Assembly: GCF_018100805.1 (NCBI RefSeq) | Contig: NZ_JAGJEA010000010.1 | Coordinates: forward strand, 103,500 to 167,499 | DNA length: 64,000 bases | Source: Aquimarina sp. MMG016 | GTDB lineage: Bacteria; Bacteroidota; Bacteroidia; Flavobacteriales; Flavobacteriaceae | Direction: 5' to 3' | Part shown: one piece after another, positions 9,346 through 19,611 of the stretch | Layout: every line of letters begins with the position of its first letter | Position numbering within the stretch: the first letter of the stretch is position 1 | Made by a program: the position numbers and the translations under genes | The notes under the pieces: model-generated | Database searches by the model: none | Seen by the model: only the letters and a program-made list of their open reading frames with translations | What the model was told of the DNA's origin: nothing

Positions 9346-12300
9346 ATGAAAAAAAATGGACAGGGTTATGTTAGATACATAATAACCCCGGAGTTTAATC
9401 TTCAAACTAAACTCAAAGTAATGCTGTTTTTGTTATCACTTACAGTGCTTAACGCAAATGCAGCTAATATCTCTAACGAGATCAACAATACTAAAATTGC
9501 TTTAATTAAAGATGCGTTACTTTCTTCTAAGACTGATATTGCATTAGAAATGTTGCAAGAAAAATTCGAACTTACTGGTACTGTAACCGATAAAACTGGT
9601 TTTCCTATACCCGGCGCAACTGTTTCTGTACAAGGCACCAATAATGGTGTCGTTACCGATTTTGATGGTAATTTTGCGATTACCGTATCCGTAAACGATG
9701 TTTTACAAGTCCAAAATTTAGGTTTTGAGACGGTAACTATAGAGATTAAGAATAAGAAAAGTTTAAATATTGAATTAAAAGAATCTGTAGAATCACTAGA
9801 AGAAGTAGTTATTACTGATGGATATAGAAAAAGTGACAGAAGGTTATTTGCCGGTGTTGCTACTGTACTTAACCTAGATGATGTAAAAATTGATGGAGTT
9901 TCTGATGCTTCTCGATTACTGGAGGGTAGAGACTCTGGAGTTGTTGTGGATAACTTATCTGGTTCTTTTGGAGCTTCTCCAAGAATTAGAATTAGGGGTA
10001 ACACCTCTATTAATGGTAACAATAACCCGATTTGGGTAGTTGATGGAGTTATTCTAGAAGATAACGTAGAATTAGCTCAGGGTGATTTGGCATCTGGAGA
10101 CATTAACTCATTAATCGGATCTTCTATTGCAGGTCTAAATCCAGATGACATTAAGTCCTTTTCTATACTTAAAGATGCTTCTGCAACTGCATTATATGGT
10201 GCACGTGCCAAAAATGGTGTTATTGTGATCACTACCAAATCAGGTAAAAAAGGAAGTATGAGAGTTAGTTACAACGGTAATTTCTCTTATAGACTTAGAC
10301 CTAGATATGAAAACTTTAACGTACTAAACTCGCAGCAGGAATTATCCGTATATGCAGAGTTAGTGAATAAAGGATTAATTGACCTTACTACAGCACAACG
10401 AGCAGAATCTTATGGTGTTCTAGGACAATATTATAACTTAAGAGCTACTAATGATGTAGAAATCGGAGCTAATGGTCAATTAGCAGATAGCTTCTTTACA
10501 AGGTATCAGAGAGCTAATACAGATTGGTTTAAGGTATTATTCAATGATTTCTCTGTACAACAGAATCATTCTCTTAACATTTCTGGTGGTAGCGATAAAT
10601 CTACCTATCTTTTCTCATTGAGTTACCTTAACGATCAGGGATTAACGATTGGAGATAATGCCAAAAGATATACTGCAAGATTAAAAAACTCATTTGATTT
10701 ATCTGAGAAATTAAAGGTGTCAACCAACATTACAGCTAGTATTAGAGATCAAATAGCTCCAGGTACTAATGACAGAAGATTAGATCCTCTTACCGGTAAT
10801 TTTGAGCGTGAATTCGACATCAACCCATATAGCTTCTCGTTAACGAATAGTAGAAGTGTTACTCCATATGATGAAAATGGACAATTAGAATTTTTTAGAA
10901 AAAACTATGCGCCATTTAATATCATCCACGAATTAGACAATAACCTGATCAATATCGATGTATCTGATATCACTTTTCAGACTGATATAGATTATAAAAT
11001 AGCTAATAAACTAAAGTTTAATTCTACTTTTAACTATAGAAAGGCTATTACTCAAAGAGAACACGTTATTGGTGATAAATCTAACCAGGCGGAAGCTTTT
11101 AGAGCAGATGAAGGTGTATTAGCACAGGTAAATCCTTTCTTATACCAAGATCAGGACAATCCTACTAGACCTCCTTATTCTATTTTACCAGAAGGTGGTA
11201 TCAATATCTATAATGAAGATATTTTGGATTATGTATATTGGAGAAATGCAATAACATGGGATCCACAGATTAATGACGATAATAAGTTTACTTTCTTATT
11301 AGGTCAGGAAATCAAATCTTCTACCAGAACTGCACGAGAGTATAACGGTATTGGTATCTCTTATGATAATGGATACTTAGTAAATACTGATCCCGATGCT
11401 ATTGATCAGCTTACAGACCAAAATGATCAATATTTTGATATTTCCAACTTTAGAGATCGTTTCACTGGATTCTTCTTTAATGCCGGGTATAGCTTAAAAA
11501 ACAAGTATACTTTAAACGGTACATTAAGATATGATGGATCTAACTTGCAAGGTAGTAGTAGTAAAGCAAGATATCTTACTAACTATAATATTAGTGGTGC
11601 ATGGAATATTCATAACGAAGACTTTATGAGTATCGATGCTATTAATTTGTTAAAACTAAAAGCTACTTATGGTCTGTCCGGTGGTAGAGGTCCACTTACT
11701 AGTGCTTCTCTGGATCTACGAAGTAGAGTACCATTAAGACCTGATGATGTAGAAACAGTAATCAATATTAATTCATTAGAAAATGATGACTTAACCTTTG
11801 AGAAACTAAAGGAATTTAGTGTTGGTATGGAGTACTCTTTATTCAATAATCGTGTTGCTGGTGAACTTGGATACTATAAGCGTAACTCATTTGACCTGAT
11901 CGGTACTATTAAGACTAGTGGTGTTGGTGGTCAAGCGTTTAAGACCGGTAACTATGCCGATATGAAAATCGACGGTTATGAATTCTCTATATCTACAGTA
12001 AATGTAAAGACTCGTAATTTTGAGTGGTCTACAGATCTTAATGTTGGATATAACACAGAAAAAATTACTGAGTTGAGATTTAATCCTCGTTTAGTAGACT
12101 TAGTACAGTCTCAGGGGTCTCCATTTACAGGACGTGAGATTTCTGCTTTATATTCTACCAGATTTGCAGGACTTAACGAATTTGGTATTCCTACTTTCTT
12201 TGATGCAAACAATAATATCGTAACTAATATTGACTTGCAGAGCAGAGAGGATATCGAACAAATCCTAAAATACGAAGGACCAACACAACCACGTGGTGCC

Positions 12301-12804
12301 GGTGGGTTTAGTAATACGTTTACTTACGGAAACCTAACTTTATCTGCTAACATCTCATTTAAGTTTGATTATAAGATCAGATTGAACAGTAATTTTAATT
12401 CATCTTATACTGACTTTAACTCACTACCGGGAGAGTTAATCAATAGATGGGCACTACCAGGAGATGAGAATATAACAAATATTCCTGCAATCCTGGATAG
12501 CAGAATTGCCCTGACCGAACTAGGTGGAGATAATGCTTACCAATTATACAACAATAGTGATCAAAGAGTAGCAGATGGTAGCTATGCCAGAATGAGATCT
12601 ATTGCACTAGGATATAACATGCCAAGTAATTATGCTAAAAAACTTGGAATAGCTTCCGCTACCTTCCGTTTACAAGGAGAAAATTTATTTTTGTTATATT
12701 CAGATGATAAATTAAATGGACAAGATCCTGAATTCTTTAATGCAGGTGGTGCGGCGTTACCGGTTCCAAAATCAGTAACCTTTTCTCTTAATGTTGGATT
12801 TTAA
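9346..12804 (+). CDS. SusC/RagA-family TonB-linked outer-membrane transporter
   Basis: 1152 residues. The N-terminus has a signal-type hydrophobic stretch (LKVMLFLLSLTVLNANAA). A carboxypeptidase-D-like beta-sandwich follows (about 77-145, FELTGTVTDKTGFPIPGATV and GFETVTIEI), then a TonB box-like EEVVIT, a plug with IRIRGNTSINGNNNPIWVVDG and SILKDASATALYGARAKNGV, and a long barrel. It imports oligomeric substrates across the outer membrane with the SusD partner encoded 12 bp downstream. The partner genes (HExxH lipoprotein, DUF4302) differ from those of polysaccharide loci and hint at a peptide or protein substrate, which is an inference. Confidence 0.95.
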   Translation: MKKNGQGYVRYIITPEFNLQTKLKVMLFLLSLTVLNANAANISNEINNTKIALIKDALLSSKTDIALEMLQEKFELTGTVTDKTGFPIPGATVSVQGTNNGVVTDFDGNFAITVSVNDVLQVQNLGFETVTIEIKNKKSLNIELKESVESLEEVVITDGYRKSDRRLFAGVATVLNLDDVKIDGVSDASRLLEGRDSGVVVDNLSGSFGASPRIRIRGNTSINGNNNPIWVVDGVILEDNVELAQGDLASGDINSLIGSSIAGLNPDDIKSFSILKDASATALYGARAKNGVIVITTKSGKKGSMRVSYNGNFSYRLRPRYENFNVLNSQQELSVYAELVNKGLIDLTTAQRAESYGVLGQYYNLRATNDVEIGANGQLADSFFTRYQRANTDWFKVLFNDFSVQQNHSLNISGGSDKSTYLFSLSYLNDQGLTIGDNAKRYTARLKNSFDLSEKLKVSTNITASIRDQIAPGTNDRRLDPLTGNFEREFDINPYSFSLTNSRSVTPYDENGQLEFFRKNYAPFNIIHELDNNLINIDVSDITFQTDIDYKIANKLKFNSTFNYRKAITQREHVIGDKSNQAEAFRADEGVLAQVNPFLYQDQDNPTRPPYSILPEGGINIYNEDILDYVYWRNAITWDPQINDDNKFTFLLGQEIKSSTRTAREYNGIGISYDNGYLVNTDPDAIDQLTDQNDQYFDISNFRDRFTGFFFNAGYSLKNKYTLNGTLRYDGSNLQGSSSKARYLTNYNISGAWNIHNEDFMSIDAINLLKLKATYGLSGGRGPLTSASLDLRSRVPLRPDDVETVININSLENDDLTFEKLKEFSVGMEYSLFNNRVAGELGYYKRNSFDLIGTIKTSGVGGQAFKTGNYADMKIDGYEFSISTVNVKTRNFEWSTDLNVGYNTEKITELRFNPRLVDLVQSQGSPFTGREISALYSTRFAGLNEFGIPTFFDANNNIVTNIDLQSREDIEQILKYEGPTQPRGAGGFSNTFTYGNLTLSANISFKFDYKIRLNSNFNSSYTDFNSLPGELINRWALPGDENITNIPAILDSRIALTELGGDNAYQLYNNSDQRVADGSYARMRSIALGYNMPSNYAKKLGIASATFRLQGENLFLLYSDDKLNGQDPEFFNAGGAALPVPKSVTFSLNVGF

Positions 12805-12815
12805 AAAATTGAAAG

Positions 12816-14297
12816 ATGAAAAACTATAAACTAAAAATATTTGCTCCACTCCTATCACTGGCTCTTGCTTTTACTGCCTGCGATAACTATCTGGATGAAT
12901 CTCCGGATGACCGATTAGAACTAGACACTTTAGAGAAAGCTGCTAAGGTAGTAGCTGATTCTTACTCTCAAGCTAGTTATGCTTTTACAGATATCTATAC
13001 TGATCTTGCAGGTCCTACAGGTAACCCTGATGGTAATGGTATCGTACAAACCGCTGGTGGTAACTTTATCCGTATCCAGGACCAACAAGTATATACCTGG
13101 GATGAAGTAGATGCCATATTTCAGGATACTCCAACATTTTTCTGGGATCAAAGTTATGAAGCTATTGCTCACGCCAATGAGGTACTAGCGGTTATAGATG
13201 ATTTAGAAGGTGACAAGGATTTTAAGGATGCTATTATAGGAGAAGCATTACTATCCAGAGCATATAACCATTTTATGTTGGTAAATATGTTTGGATTACA
13301 TTATGATGGTAATGCAGGGTCTAATCTTGGTATTCCTTATATATCATCTCCAGAAACAGAATTCTTACCATCGTACACCCGTAATACGGTACAAGAAGTA
13401 TATGATTTGGTAGAAGCTGATTTATTAAAAGGCCTATCATTAATTGATGATCGTTTCTTTTCTGGTACCAAAAAATATCACTTTACCAGAAAAGCAGGTT
13501 TAGCATTTGCATCTAGGTTTTATCTATGGAAAAGAGATTATACCAACTGTAAAAAATACAGTGACCTGTTTCTTGATGGATCACCAAGTATTTATGTAAA
13601 GAATTATGACGATTTACAAGGATCGGGATATAATGACATTGCAGATAAGTATGGAGATCCTACTGATGAGAGCAATGTATTAGTAATGACTAAGATCAGT
13701 AACCATCAGCGTAGAGGAACTGGTTATAGACTTAACAATACAGATGTAAATAGATTATTTGCTAATCCGCTAGGTGCCAGAGACGAAAGAACCTCTACAG
13801 GAATCTGGAGAATTGGTACAGATGCCAGATACTTATCCAGACTTAGAGAATTTTTCTTTAGAGAAAATCTTTCTTCTAACTCAGGAACACCATATCATAT
13901 TGGGGTAGAGCTTAAAGGAGAAGAAGTAGTATTAAACAGAGCCGAAGCTAATCTACAATTAGGAGATCAAGCTGCTGCCTTAGCAGACATCAATGTATTA
14001 GCCAGAGAGCGTTATAACGATGCAGAATTTACTGATCTTGCGGCGGTGGCAGCTTTTTATGGTGCACCGGATGAAGCTACAGGTTTATTAGCATTAATTC
14101 TGGATGAAAGGGCAAAAGAATTCTGGGACCACGGACTAAGATGGTTTGATATTAAGAGATATAATATCCCTGTAACCCACGTATTGCCAGTAAGCGAAGG
14201 TGGTGGAACACTGGAGTTAACTGCCAATGACCTAAGAAAAGCTGTACAAATTCCACAAGATGCACAATCCTTCGGAATATCACCAAATCCTAGATAA
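12816..14297 (+). CDS. SusD/RagB-family nutrient-binding outer-membrane lipoprotein
   Basis: 493 residues with a lipoprotein signal ending in LAFTAC (Cys about residue 22) and the typical start DNYLDESPDDRLELDTLEKA. TPR-like helices and the C-terminal LDERAKEFWDHGLRWFDIKRYNI segment are standard for SusD. It caps the SusC barrel at the cell surface and binds the substrate. The start lies 12 bp after the SusC stop, so the two are translated as a unit. Confidence 0.95.
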   Translation: MKNYKLKIFAPLLSLALAFTACDNYLDESPDDRLELDTLEKAAKVVADSYSQASYAFTDIYTDLAGPTGNPDGNGIVQTAGGNFIRIQDQQVYTWDEVDAIFQDTPTFFWDQSYEAIAHANEVLAVIDDLEGDKDFKDAIIGEALLSRAYNHFMLVNMFGLHYDGNAGSNLGIPYISSPETEFLPSYTRNTVQEVYDLVEADLLKGLSLIDDRFFSGTKKYHFTRKAGLAFASRFYLWKRDYTNCKKYSDLFLDGSPSIYVKNYDDLQGSGYNDIADKYGDPTDESNVLVMTKISNHQRRGTGYRLNNTDVNRLFANPLGARDERTSTGIWRIGTDARYLSRLREFFFRENLSSNSGTPYHIGVELKGEEVVLNRAEANLQLGDQAAALADINVLARERYNDAEFTDLAAVAAFYGAPDEATGLLALILDERAKEFWDHGLRWFDIKRYNIPVTHVLPVSEGGGTLELTANDLRKAVQIPQDAQSFGISPNPR

Positions 14298-14307
14298 AAA
14301 TAATATT

Positions 14308-15204
14308 ATGAAAAAAGCAATCATATTAAAAAGTATTTTGTCTTTAGCACTTATTGGAGTTTTATTCTCTGGGTGTGAAAGAGAAGAGAGTATTAAAGCG
14401 ACTCCAATTTTTGAACTAGAACCAGAGTCAACAGATCCATTAGATGTCTATCTTAAGGAGGAGTTTAGAGACCCTTATGGTAGTGTGATCATCTATAAGT
14501 TTGTAGATCGATACATTGCTGCCAACAGATTTGCAGTACCCCCAAGAAGAGAGGTTGTAAGACCTGTGGCAGAATTGATCAAACAAGCCTGGATTGAGCC
14601 TTATAACAAGGCTTCTGATCAGGGAGAAGCGTTTTTAAAGACCTATTTTCCTGGAGAAATTGTGATCCTGGGTTCTCCTCTATTTAATGGTGATGGGACT
14701 ATTACATTAGGAATTGCAGATTCTGGAGTACGAGTAACATTAACTCAGGCTAATGATTATGCGCCGGGTAATACCGCTTGGATTGTACAAACGTTTAGAA
14801 CCCTACACCACGAGTTTGCTCATATTGTGGATCAGAACTTTAACTTTGATGTAGAGGCGTTCTATAACATCTCTGGTGATGATTATACATCTCCGGGAAC
14901 GTGGACACAAGAAAACCTTGGTAGTGCTATATCCAGAGGTATGGTTACTCCTTATGGTACTTCTGCAGTAGGTGAGGATTTTGCCGAACTTATTGCCTAT
15001 ATCATTACTACAGATCCTGCGGTATTCGAAGCTACGTATATTACTCCAGAGGATTGTACCGGTCAGGGACAAGATTGTCTGGATAGAAACAAAGGGCGTG
15101 AGCGTATCCAGGAAAAATATGATGTAGTGGTTAAGTATATGAAAGAAGATGTAGGAATTGATCTTTTAACGCTAAGAGATGAGTTTTTAAACAGTATTAA
15201 CTAA
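14308..15204 (+). CDS. HExxH zinc-metallohydrolase-like lipoprotein of a SusCD locus
   Basis: The frame opens at 14260 inside susD, but the ATG at 14308 starts a proper lipoprotein signal (KKAIILKSILSLALIGVLFSGC) and avoids the overlap. The mature protein, about 280 residues, contains H168-E-F-A-H172 in TLHHEFAHIVDQ, the zinc-binding motif of a gluzincin-like peptidase. A Glu-rich segment follows further on (GEDFAELIAYI, candidate third ligand). It matches the substrate-import-associated zinc metallohydrolase lipoproteins found beside SusC/SusD pairs. It probably trims peptides at the cell surface, but the substrate is not known. Confidence 0.85.
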   Translation: MKKAIILKSILSLALIGVLFSGCEREESIKATPIFELEPESTDPLDVYLKEEFRDPYGSVIIYKFVDRYIAANRFAVPPRREVVRPVAELIKQAWIEPYNKASDQGEAFLKTYFPGEIVILGSPLFNGDGTITLGIADSGVRVTLTQANDYAPGNTAWIVQTFRTLHHEFAHIVDQNFNFDVEAFYNISGDDYTSPGTWTQENLGSAISRGMVTPYGTSAVGEDFAELIAYIITTDPAVFEATYITPEDCTGQGQDCLDRNKGRERIQEKYDVVVKYMKEDVGIDLLTLRDEFLNSIN

Positions 15205-15216
15205 TAACGAATTACG

Positions 15217-16533
15217 ATGTTAAAAAATATAAAAACATATATACTAGCTTTTCTTGCTATAGGCCTGGTAGCCTGTAGTAATGATGATGTAGAGCCGTTG
15301 TTTGATACGGATGTAGATACCCGTGTTAACACATTATTAGATGGATATAGAAAAACTTTAGTAGAGTCTGAGTTTGGATGGAAAACCAGATATCAACCAG
15401 AAGGCACAATTGGTGCATATAATATCTATTTAAAATTTAATGAAGATAATTCAGTAGAAATAACATCTGACTTGTTAGGAGGAATTAATGACTATGAAAC
15501 TTCTTATAGAGTAGGTATTGCACAATTCCCAGAGCTAGTCTTTGAAAATTATTCTACATTTCATTTTTTATTTGAATCTAATGGATTTAGTCTTGGAGCT
15601 GAGTTTGAATTTATCTTCGAGGAAGTTACTGATGACACTATTACATTTAGAAGTAAAACGGACTCAGGAGATAAATCTACTATAGTATTTGAGAAGGCTA
15701 CAAGTTCAGATAAGGAAGCCATCGAAAATATCCGAAATTTATACCCTCGCGTTGAGGACGGATTCAACACCCCTAGTTTTTTAAGAAATCTTGTGGTTTT
15801 AAATAGTAGTAATGAGATTACTTACAGTGCTACTTTTACTTTTTTAAATGATGAGTTCAGAAGAGGTAATATATCAGAATTTGATTCTACTACTGGGGAA
15901 TTAAACTCTACAATTCATCCTCTAGCGGTTACCGAAGCTGGTTTTGATTTACTTGAACCACTTGTTGTAGATGGAAATGAGATATCTTCATTTACCTATG
16001 ATGAAATTAATAATGTTTATACATCACAAGATGGTGGAGTCACTACAATTATTGGATATGATTTAGCGCCTATAACAACTGGTCTTGTTCCAGCTTTGTT
16101 TTCAGACGACGTAGATGGATTTGGGGTTGATTTTGGAAGGTATTTATATTTTGACAATTCTTCTGGAAATTTTCTAGCTCAAACTTCACAAGACTTTCTA
16201 AATCTTGGGAAAAGATCTGGTTTTAGAATTGTAGATATAATATTTGATGATGCTAGATTTCCTGGAAGCCCTACATCAATGGAATTTGTATTTAACGGAA
16301 GTTCAATATTTGCTATTTTCGATGTACAAAGAATTGAAGGAGAACGAATAATCTTCTCATATTTAGGAGCAACAGCAGATATTACTCCAATATTAAATAC
16401 ACTTATTCTAATCGTAGACGCTAATGGATGGTATGTACAAGGTACAGATGAAAGTAGATTTATTAATAATCCGTCATTTTCATTAACTAACGTAACATAT
16501 CCTAATTACAGGTTTTCTGTTTACGGAATTTAA
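15217..16533 (+). CDS. DUF4302 lipoprotein, last gene of the SusCD operon
   Basis: 438 residues, starting 12 bp after the metallohydrolase. The signal ends in AIGLVAC (Cys about 20). The following VNTLLDGYRKTLVESEFGWKTRYQP and the beta-rich body match DUF4302, a Bacteroidota family of unknown function encoded at SusCD loci. It is likely a surface lipoprotein acting with the transporter. A strong hairpin terminator follows, closing the four-gene operon. Confidence 0.8.
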   Translation: MLKNIKTYILAFLAIGLVACSNDDVEPLFDTDVDTRVNTLLDGYRKTLVESEFGWKTRYQPEGTIGAYNIYLKFNEDNSVEITSDLLGGINDYETSYRVGIAQFPELVFENYSTFHFLFESNGFSLGAEFEFIFEEVTDDTITFRSKTDSGDKSTIVFEKATSSDKEAIENIRNLYPRVEDGFNTPSFLRNLVVLNSSNEITYSATFTFLNDEFRRGNISEFDSTTGELNSTIHPLAVTEAGFDLLEPLVVDGNEISSFTYDEINNVYTSQDGGVTTIIGYDLAPITTGLVPALFSDDVDGFGVDFGRYLYFDNSSGNFLAQTSQDFLNLGKRSGFRIVDIIFDDARFPGSPTSMEFVFNGSSIFAIFDVQRIEGERIIFSYLGATADITPILNTLILIVDANGWYVQGTDESRFINNPSFSLTNVTYPNYRFSVYGI

Positions 16534-16555
16534 GTGAAAATCATAATATAATTTT

Positions 16556-16588
16556 AAAACCCATAAAATTAATTTTATGGGTTTTTTT
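16556..16588 (+). terminator. Rho-independent terminator of the SusCD operon
   Basis: AAAACCCATAAAAT pairs perfectly with ATTTTATGGGTTTT around a two-base loop, followed by T residues. It lies 22 bp after the DUF4302 stop. Confidence 0.9.
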
Positions 16589-16720
16589 GTTTAAAATCTT
16601 AATATGATTAAGTCAAGTGGTGGTGTTTTTCAAACTTTTTAAAAATCCGCTCCCTAAAACAAAACTAGATTTGAAAGCAAATAAACTATCAAATCTAGTT
16701 ATCAAATCATCATAGTGGTC

Positions 16721-16888
16721 TTAATCCAGAAATCTTTTGATGATCACATCATATATAAAATAGCACATAAATACCAATACATAACTATATACCTTAAACA
16801 GTTCTTTATCTTTTTTATAGTATACAAAAAGCTGATAAATCACACTTCCTAATCCACAAATGGACATGATTAATAGTAAAATATTCAT
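16721..16888 (-). CDS. Small membrane protein (55 aa), unrecognised
   Basis: A 55-residue frame starting ATG at 16888, 7 bp after the stop of the larger gene at 16896-17954. It has a hydrophobic N-terminal helix (NILLLIMSICGLGSVIYQLF), a charged YYKKDKE turn and a second helix (YSYVLVFMCYFIYDVII), so it looks like a two-helix inner-membrane protein. The tight spacing supports a shared transcript. I do not recognise a family. Confidence 0.5.
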   Translation of the reverse strand: MNILLLIMSICGLGSVIYQLFVYYKKDKELFKVYSYVLVFMCYFIYDVIIKRFLD

Positions 16889-16895
16889 GAAATAT

Positions 16896-17954
16896 CTAGT
16901 TAGACCCTAAGTCAAACCTACCTACAGATCCATTTCCAATAAGCCTATTCCCTAATGGTCCACCCCCATTTAATCCTATATCCTCCAATATACTACATCC
17001 GGTAATTGGTGAGAAAAATAGATTACGATTTATAAACATACCCCCTCCAATTGTTTGACTTTTAACTTTTATTTCACATATCCCATTAAACCCTTCATTA
17101 ATTTCATAAATAGCATAACTACCATATTGTCTAAATTCATATTCTGAGTTAGACACATAATTGATATCACTTTTTAGAAGAATGTATGTTTTATCTAATG
17201 ATGGTATACTAATGTTTATATAGTCATCCAAGTTTTGTGAACTATCTCCTATAGGAGATTCTGACCAATAATCCATACATTTACCAAAATAATAAATAGC
17301 TAATCCTACACCAACCCAACCCAGTAATCTACTGGCAATTACTCTAGCTGCACCTAGAATAGCTGATCTACTCACTACACCTGCAAATAATTGTGCTATT
17401 GTATTTATACCAAAAGCCTGCCCAGCACACACCCACGGATTTGGTCCTCCGGATTGCGCATGTAATTTATTTACTAACAAATCCTGAAAACTAAGTGATA
17501 ATCCAACCGGAGCTTGATTATACTCCCTCTCTACTTCTGCAACTATAGTTCCTAAAATAGCTATACGAGGATCATTAGCGTCACCAAATATGGTAGCCAA
17601 ATCAAACTCAGAAACACCATATAAGGCAAAAAGGTTTTTACTAGATACCATAACCGGTGCAAGTGCTTGCTGTACTGCTAGTTCTGATGATGAATCAGCC
17701 AATACATCTACCTGTTGTTGGGTTAGATCTCCTGATTTATTTTGAAACTTTTTAAAAGTATTACTATTTATGGTATTTGCCTTATTAAGATTTTTTTCCA
17801 GCTCATCATAGGCATCTTGTTTTTCTATATCCAATATAGTTTCATCATCAGATGATTGACAAGATTGTACTAGAAAGCTACCACTAAATAATATTACTTT
17901 AATTAAAAAAATAGCAAAATAGCCTTTCCCGAATTTTTTAAGATGTTTTTTCAT
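16896..17954 (-). CDS. Putative lipoprotein of unknown function
   Basis: 352 residues, not assigned to a family. The N-terminus is basic, then hydrophobic, ending in VQSC (Cys about 32), a lipoprotein-type signal with a longer than usual n-region. An acidic, Lys-rich helical part (about 38-80) is followed by a glycine/alanine-rich hydrophobic segment (about 185-225, NTIAQLFAGVVSRSAILGAA, then LLGWVGVGLAIYYFGKC) that could insert in a membrane. The C-terminus is Gly/Asn-rich. The hydrophobic middle is odd for a plain outer-membrane lipoprotein. A 55-residue membrane protein follows it. Confidence 0.6.
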   Translation of the reverse strand: MKKHLKKFGKGYFAIFLIKVILFSGSFLVQSCQSSDDETILDIEKQDAYDELEKNLNKANTINSNTFKKFQNKSGDLTQQQVDVLADSSSELAVQQALAPVMVSSKNLFALYGVSEFDLATIFGDANDPRIAILGTIVAEVEREYNQAPVGLSLSFQDLLVNKLHAQSGGPNPWVCAGQAFGINTIAQLFAGVVSRSAILGAARVIASRLLGWVGVGLAIYYFGKCMDYWSESPIGDSSQNLDDYINISIPSLDKTYILLKSDINYVSNSEYEFRQYGSYAIYEINEGFNGICEIKVKSQTIGGGMFINRNLFFSPITGCSILEDIGLNGGGPLGNRLIGNGSVGRFDLGSN

Positions 17955-18098
17955 GATTTTAAAATTTAATTTTTAGTTATTACTCTGTTTCTACTAGGTG
18001 ATTTTTTGTTGATTATATAATATCACCTATACTATGGTACCTACTCTATTGTCAGGCTTTTCGGTTTCCGCCTTGTTTTATTATTATGTTTTGCTTGG

Positions 18099-18332
18099 TT
18101 ATTCATCACGAGTAAAAAAATAGTGATGCCTCTTTTGGTATATGATCTTTTTGCATTCCTCAACCGTTGCTCCTTGTTGATACAAGTTTTCTATCCACTC
18201 TATAATCATCTGTTCATAGTGTTGTGTTCTGGCTACCGCTATAAAAAACTCCAGAAAGTCTATATGAAGCACTTGTAGCATCTGTAAGTAGAAAGCAAAA
18301 TGTCTTTGATCTTCTTCTATATCTATTATCAT
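18099..18332 (-). CDS. Small hypothetical protein (77 aa)
   Basis: A 77-residue, helix-prone protein rich in His, Tyr and Gln (DIEEDQRHFAFYLQMLQVL, then YEQMIIEWIENLYQQGATVEECKKII), without signal or membrane segment. It begins about 145 bp upstream of the lipoprotein gene on the same strand and could lie in the same transcript. No family recognised. Confidence 0.45.
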   Translation of the reverse strand: MIIDIEEDQRHFAFYLQMLQVLHIDFLEFFIAVARTQHYEQMIIEWIENLYQQGATVEECKKIIYQKRHHYFFTRDE

Positions 18333-19125
18333 TGTTACTACAGCTTTTAATTCATTTGATGATTAGCTTTTCTCCAAGTACCTAATCCACCCAAAAACTC
18401 CTCAACTCAAATACTCACATACCAACCCACTCCCCAACCAGAAACCTCATACGCTCACTAACTCAAATACTCATCCACTCACCTACTCACAAACTAGAAA
18501 ACCACTTCATCAGTACCCCTGGGGTACTTCAGTTGTTAAAGCTTTAGGAAAATCTGTTAAAGATCCACGTACATTTGTCAGTTAGGGTACTTATGTTCTT
18601 ATAGGCTGTGGTAATCTTGTCAGTGTACCTACTATAGTTTGCGAGTCGAGCTGGTATCATAGTCAGTTGATCCACTGGTTTTATATGTGATTCCAAGTTT
18701 TTTATACTTCCACATCAATTTGTTGTGTGTGGTATTGTCTTTTTTAATAATGATCTTGCCTTTTTATACATCGCTTTATCTTTTTTTGTTGTGTCATATT
18801 GCATAATCTATACGCACTGTCATCTTGAGCGTGAACCTCGACTACACTCGGTGTGACAGAAATTGTTCTTAACACACTACTTACTATAAATCCTATTACT
18901 TCTGTTTTGGATTCCGGATCCCTGCCTGCCAAATCGGTAGGTATGCCCGGGAGGACAAAAAATCCATATAAAAATGTATACCTATCACAATATACTTTGG
19001 TTTTATATTGCTTTTTTATCGTGCCTCCCAGTTAAGACCAAGGTTGCTGACCACTCACCTACTCACACACTCACATACTCACATACTCACATACTCACAT
19101 ACTCACATACTCACATACTCACCAA
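18333..19125. other. Gene-poor region with simple repeats and possible gene remnants
   Basis: No intact gene seen. Contents in order: loose ACTCAC-type repeats at about 18395-18495; a perfect odd palindrome AGTACCCCTGGGGTACT at 18512-18528; a plus-strand remnant frame ending at 18585 (reads YPWGTSVVKALGKSVKDPRT, no family); an interspersed-repeat-like block at about 18825-18862 (TCATCTTGAGCGTG, then CTCGGTGTGACAG); a second one at about 18906-18940; and the octamer array at 19053-19124. It looks like a landing zone for repeats and decayed DNA. Confidence 0.5.
19053..19124. repeat. Tandem octamer repeat ACTCACAT
   Basis: Nine consecutive 8-bp units, six of them exactly ACTCACAT and three variants, ending one base before the stop codon of the minus-strand gene at 19126. 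Degenerate versions of the same repeat occur at about 18395-18495 and 19828-19870. Period 8 is not a multiple of three. Confidence 0.9.
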
Positions 19126-19611
19126 CTAACTATCCCCATCCGTAGTACTCGTCGTTGTATTTATACTCTGGGTAAATCGGGTTTTGAGCAATTCATAAGC
19201 ACTCTGTGCGCCTTCCATAGGCATTTTTCTTGCGGCATCTGCCAGACTGTATACGGATAATGCCACACGATATACCTCACTACCCGCCAGCATCTGTGTA
19301 TCTTTCATCTGGCGTAGCAATCCCTCCAGTTCCAGGATGACCGGGTCTAATTGTTCGTATAATCGTAAGTCTTTTCGGGCTTCGTCTGCGGTTAATGCTT
19401 CTGGAATCCACTTGGGAGCGCCCTCCAGGATATGGATGCTATCTTCTGCGAAGATTTTATTGGCGCTATTGATCTTGGGTAAGTTTTTACGCTCTTTAGG
19501 CGTTAGGTTTTGTAGGAAATCAAAGGTTCCTTTTAGGGTAGCAACGCTATCCTTAATAGCGGTTACTTCTTCTGTGGTCAATACCTTGCTAATTCTATTG
19601 TTTTCTATCAT
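19126..19611 (-). CDS. Hypothetical protein (161 aa), mostly helical
   Basis: A 161-residue soluble protein, Leu/Lys/Glu-rich and probably all-helical (VTAIKDSVATLKGTFDFLQN, EARKDLRLYEQLDPVILELE), with a low-complexity TTTSTTDGDS tail. No signal peptide. The base composition is more GC-rich than its neighbours, which fits an acquired gene. I do not recognise a family. Its 3' end abuts the octamer repeat array, so contraction or expansion of the array could change its C-terminus only if it spread past the stop. Confidence 0.55.
   Translation of the reverse strand: MIENNRISKVLTTEEVTAIKDSVATLKGTFDFLQNLTPKERKNLPKINSANKIFAEDSIHILEGAPKWIPEALTADEARKDLRLYEQLDPVILELEGLLRQMKDTQMLAGSEVYRVALSVYSLADAARKMPMEGAQSAYELLKTRFTQSINTTTSTTDGDS

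Noticed and set aside
9402..10022. 206-codon minus-strand frame opposite the SusC gene
   Set aside because: It lies fully inside the well-supported susC gene, has no signal or domain, and its composition mirrors the antisense of susC. Treated as a shadow.
19053..19124. CRISPR array
   Set aside because: The octamers are contiguous without spacers and there are no cas genes, so this is a simple tandem repeat.
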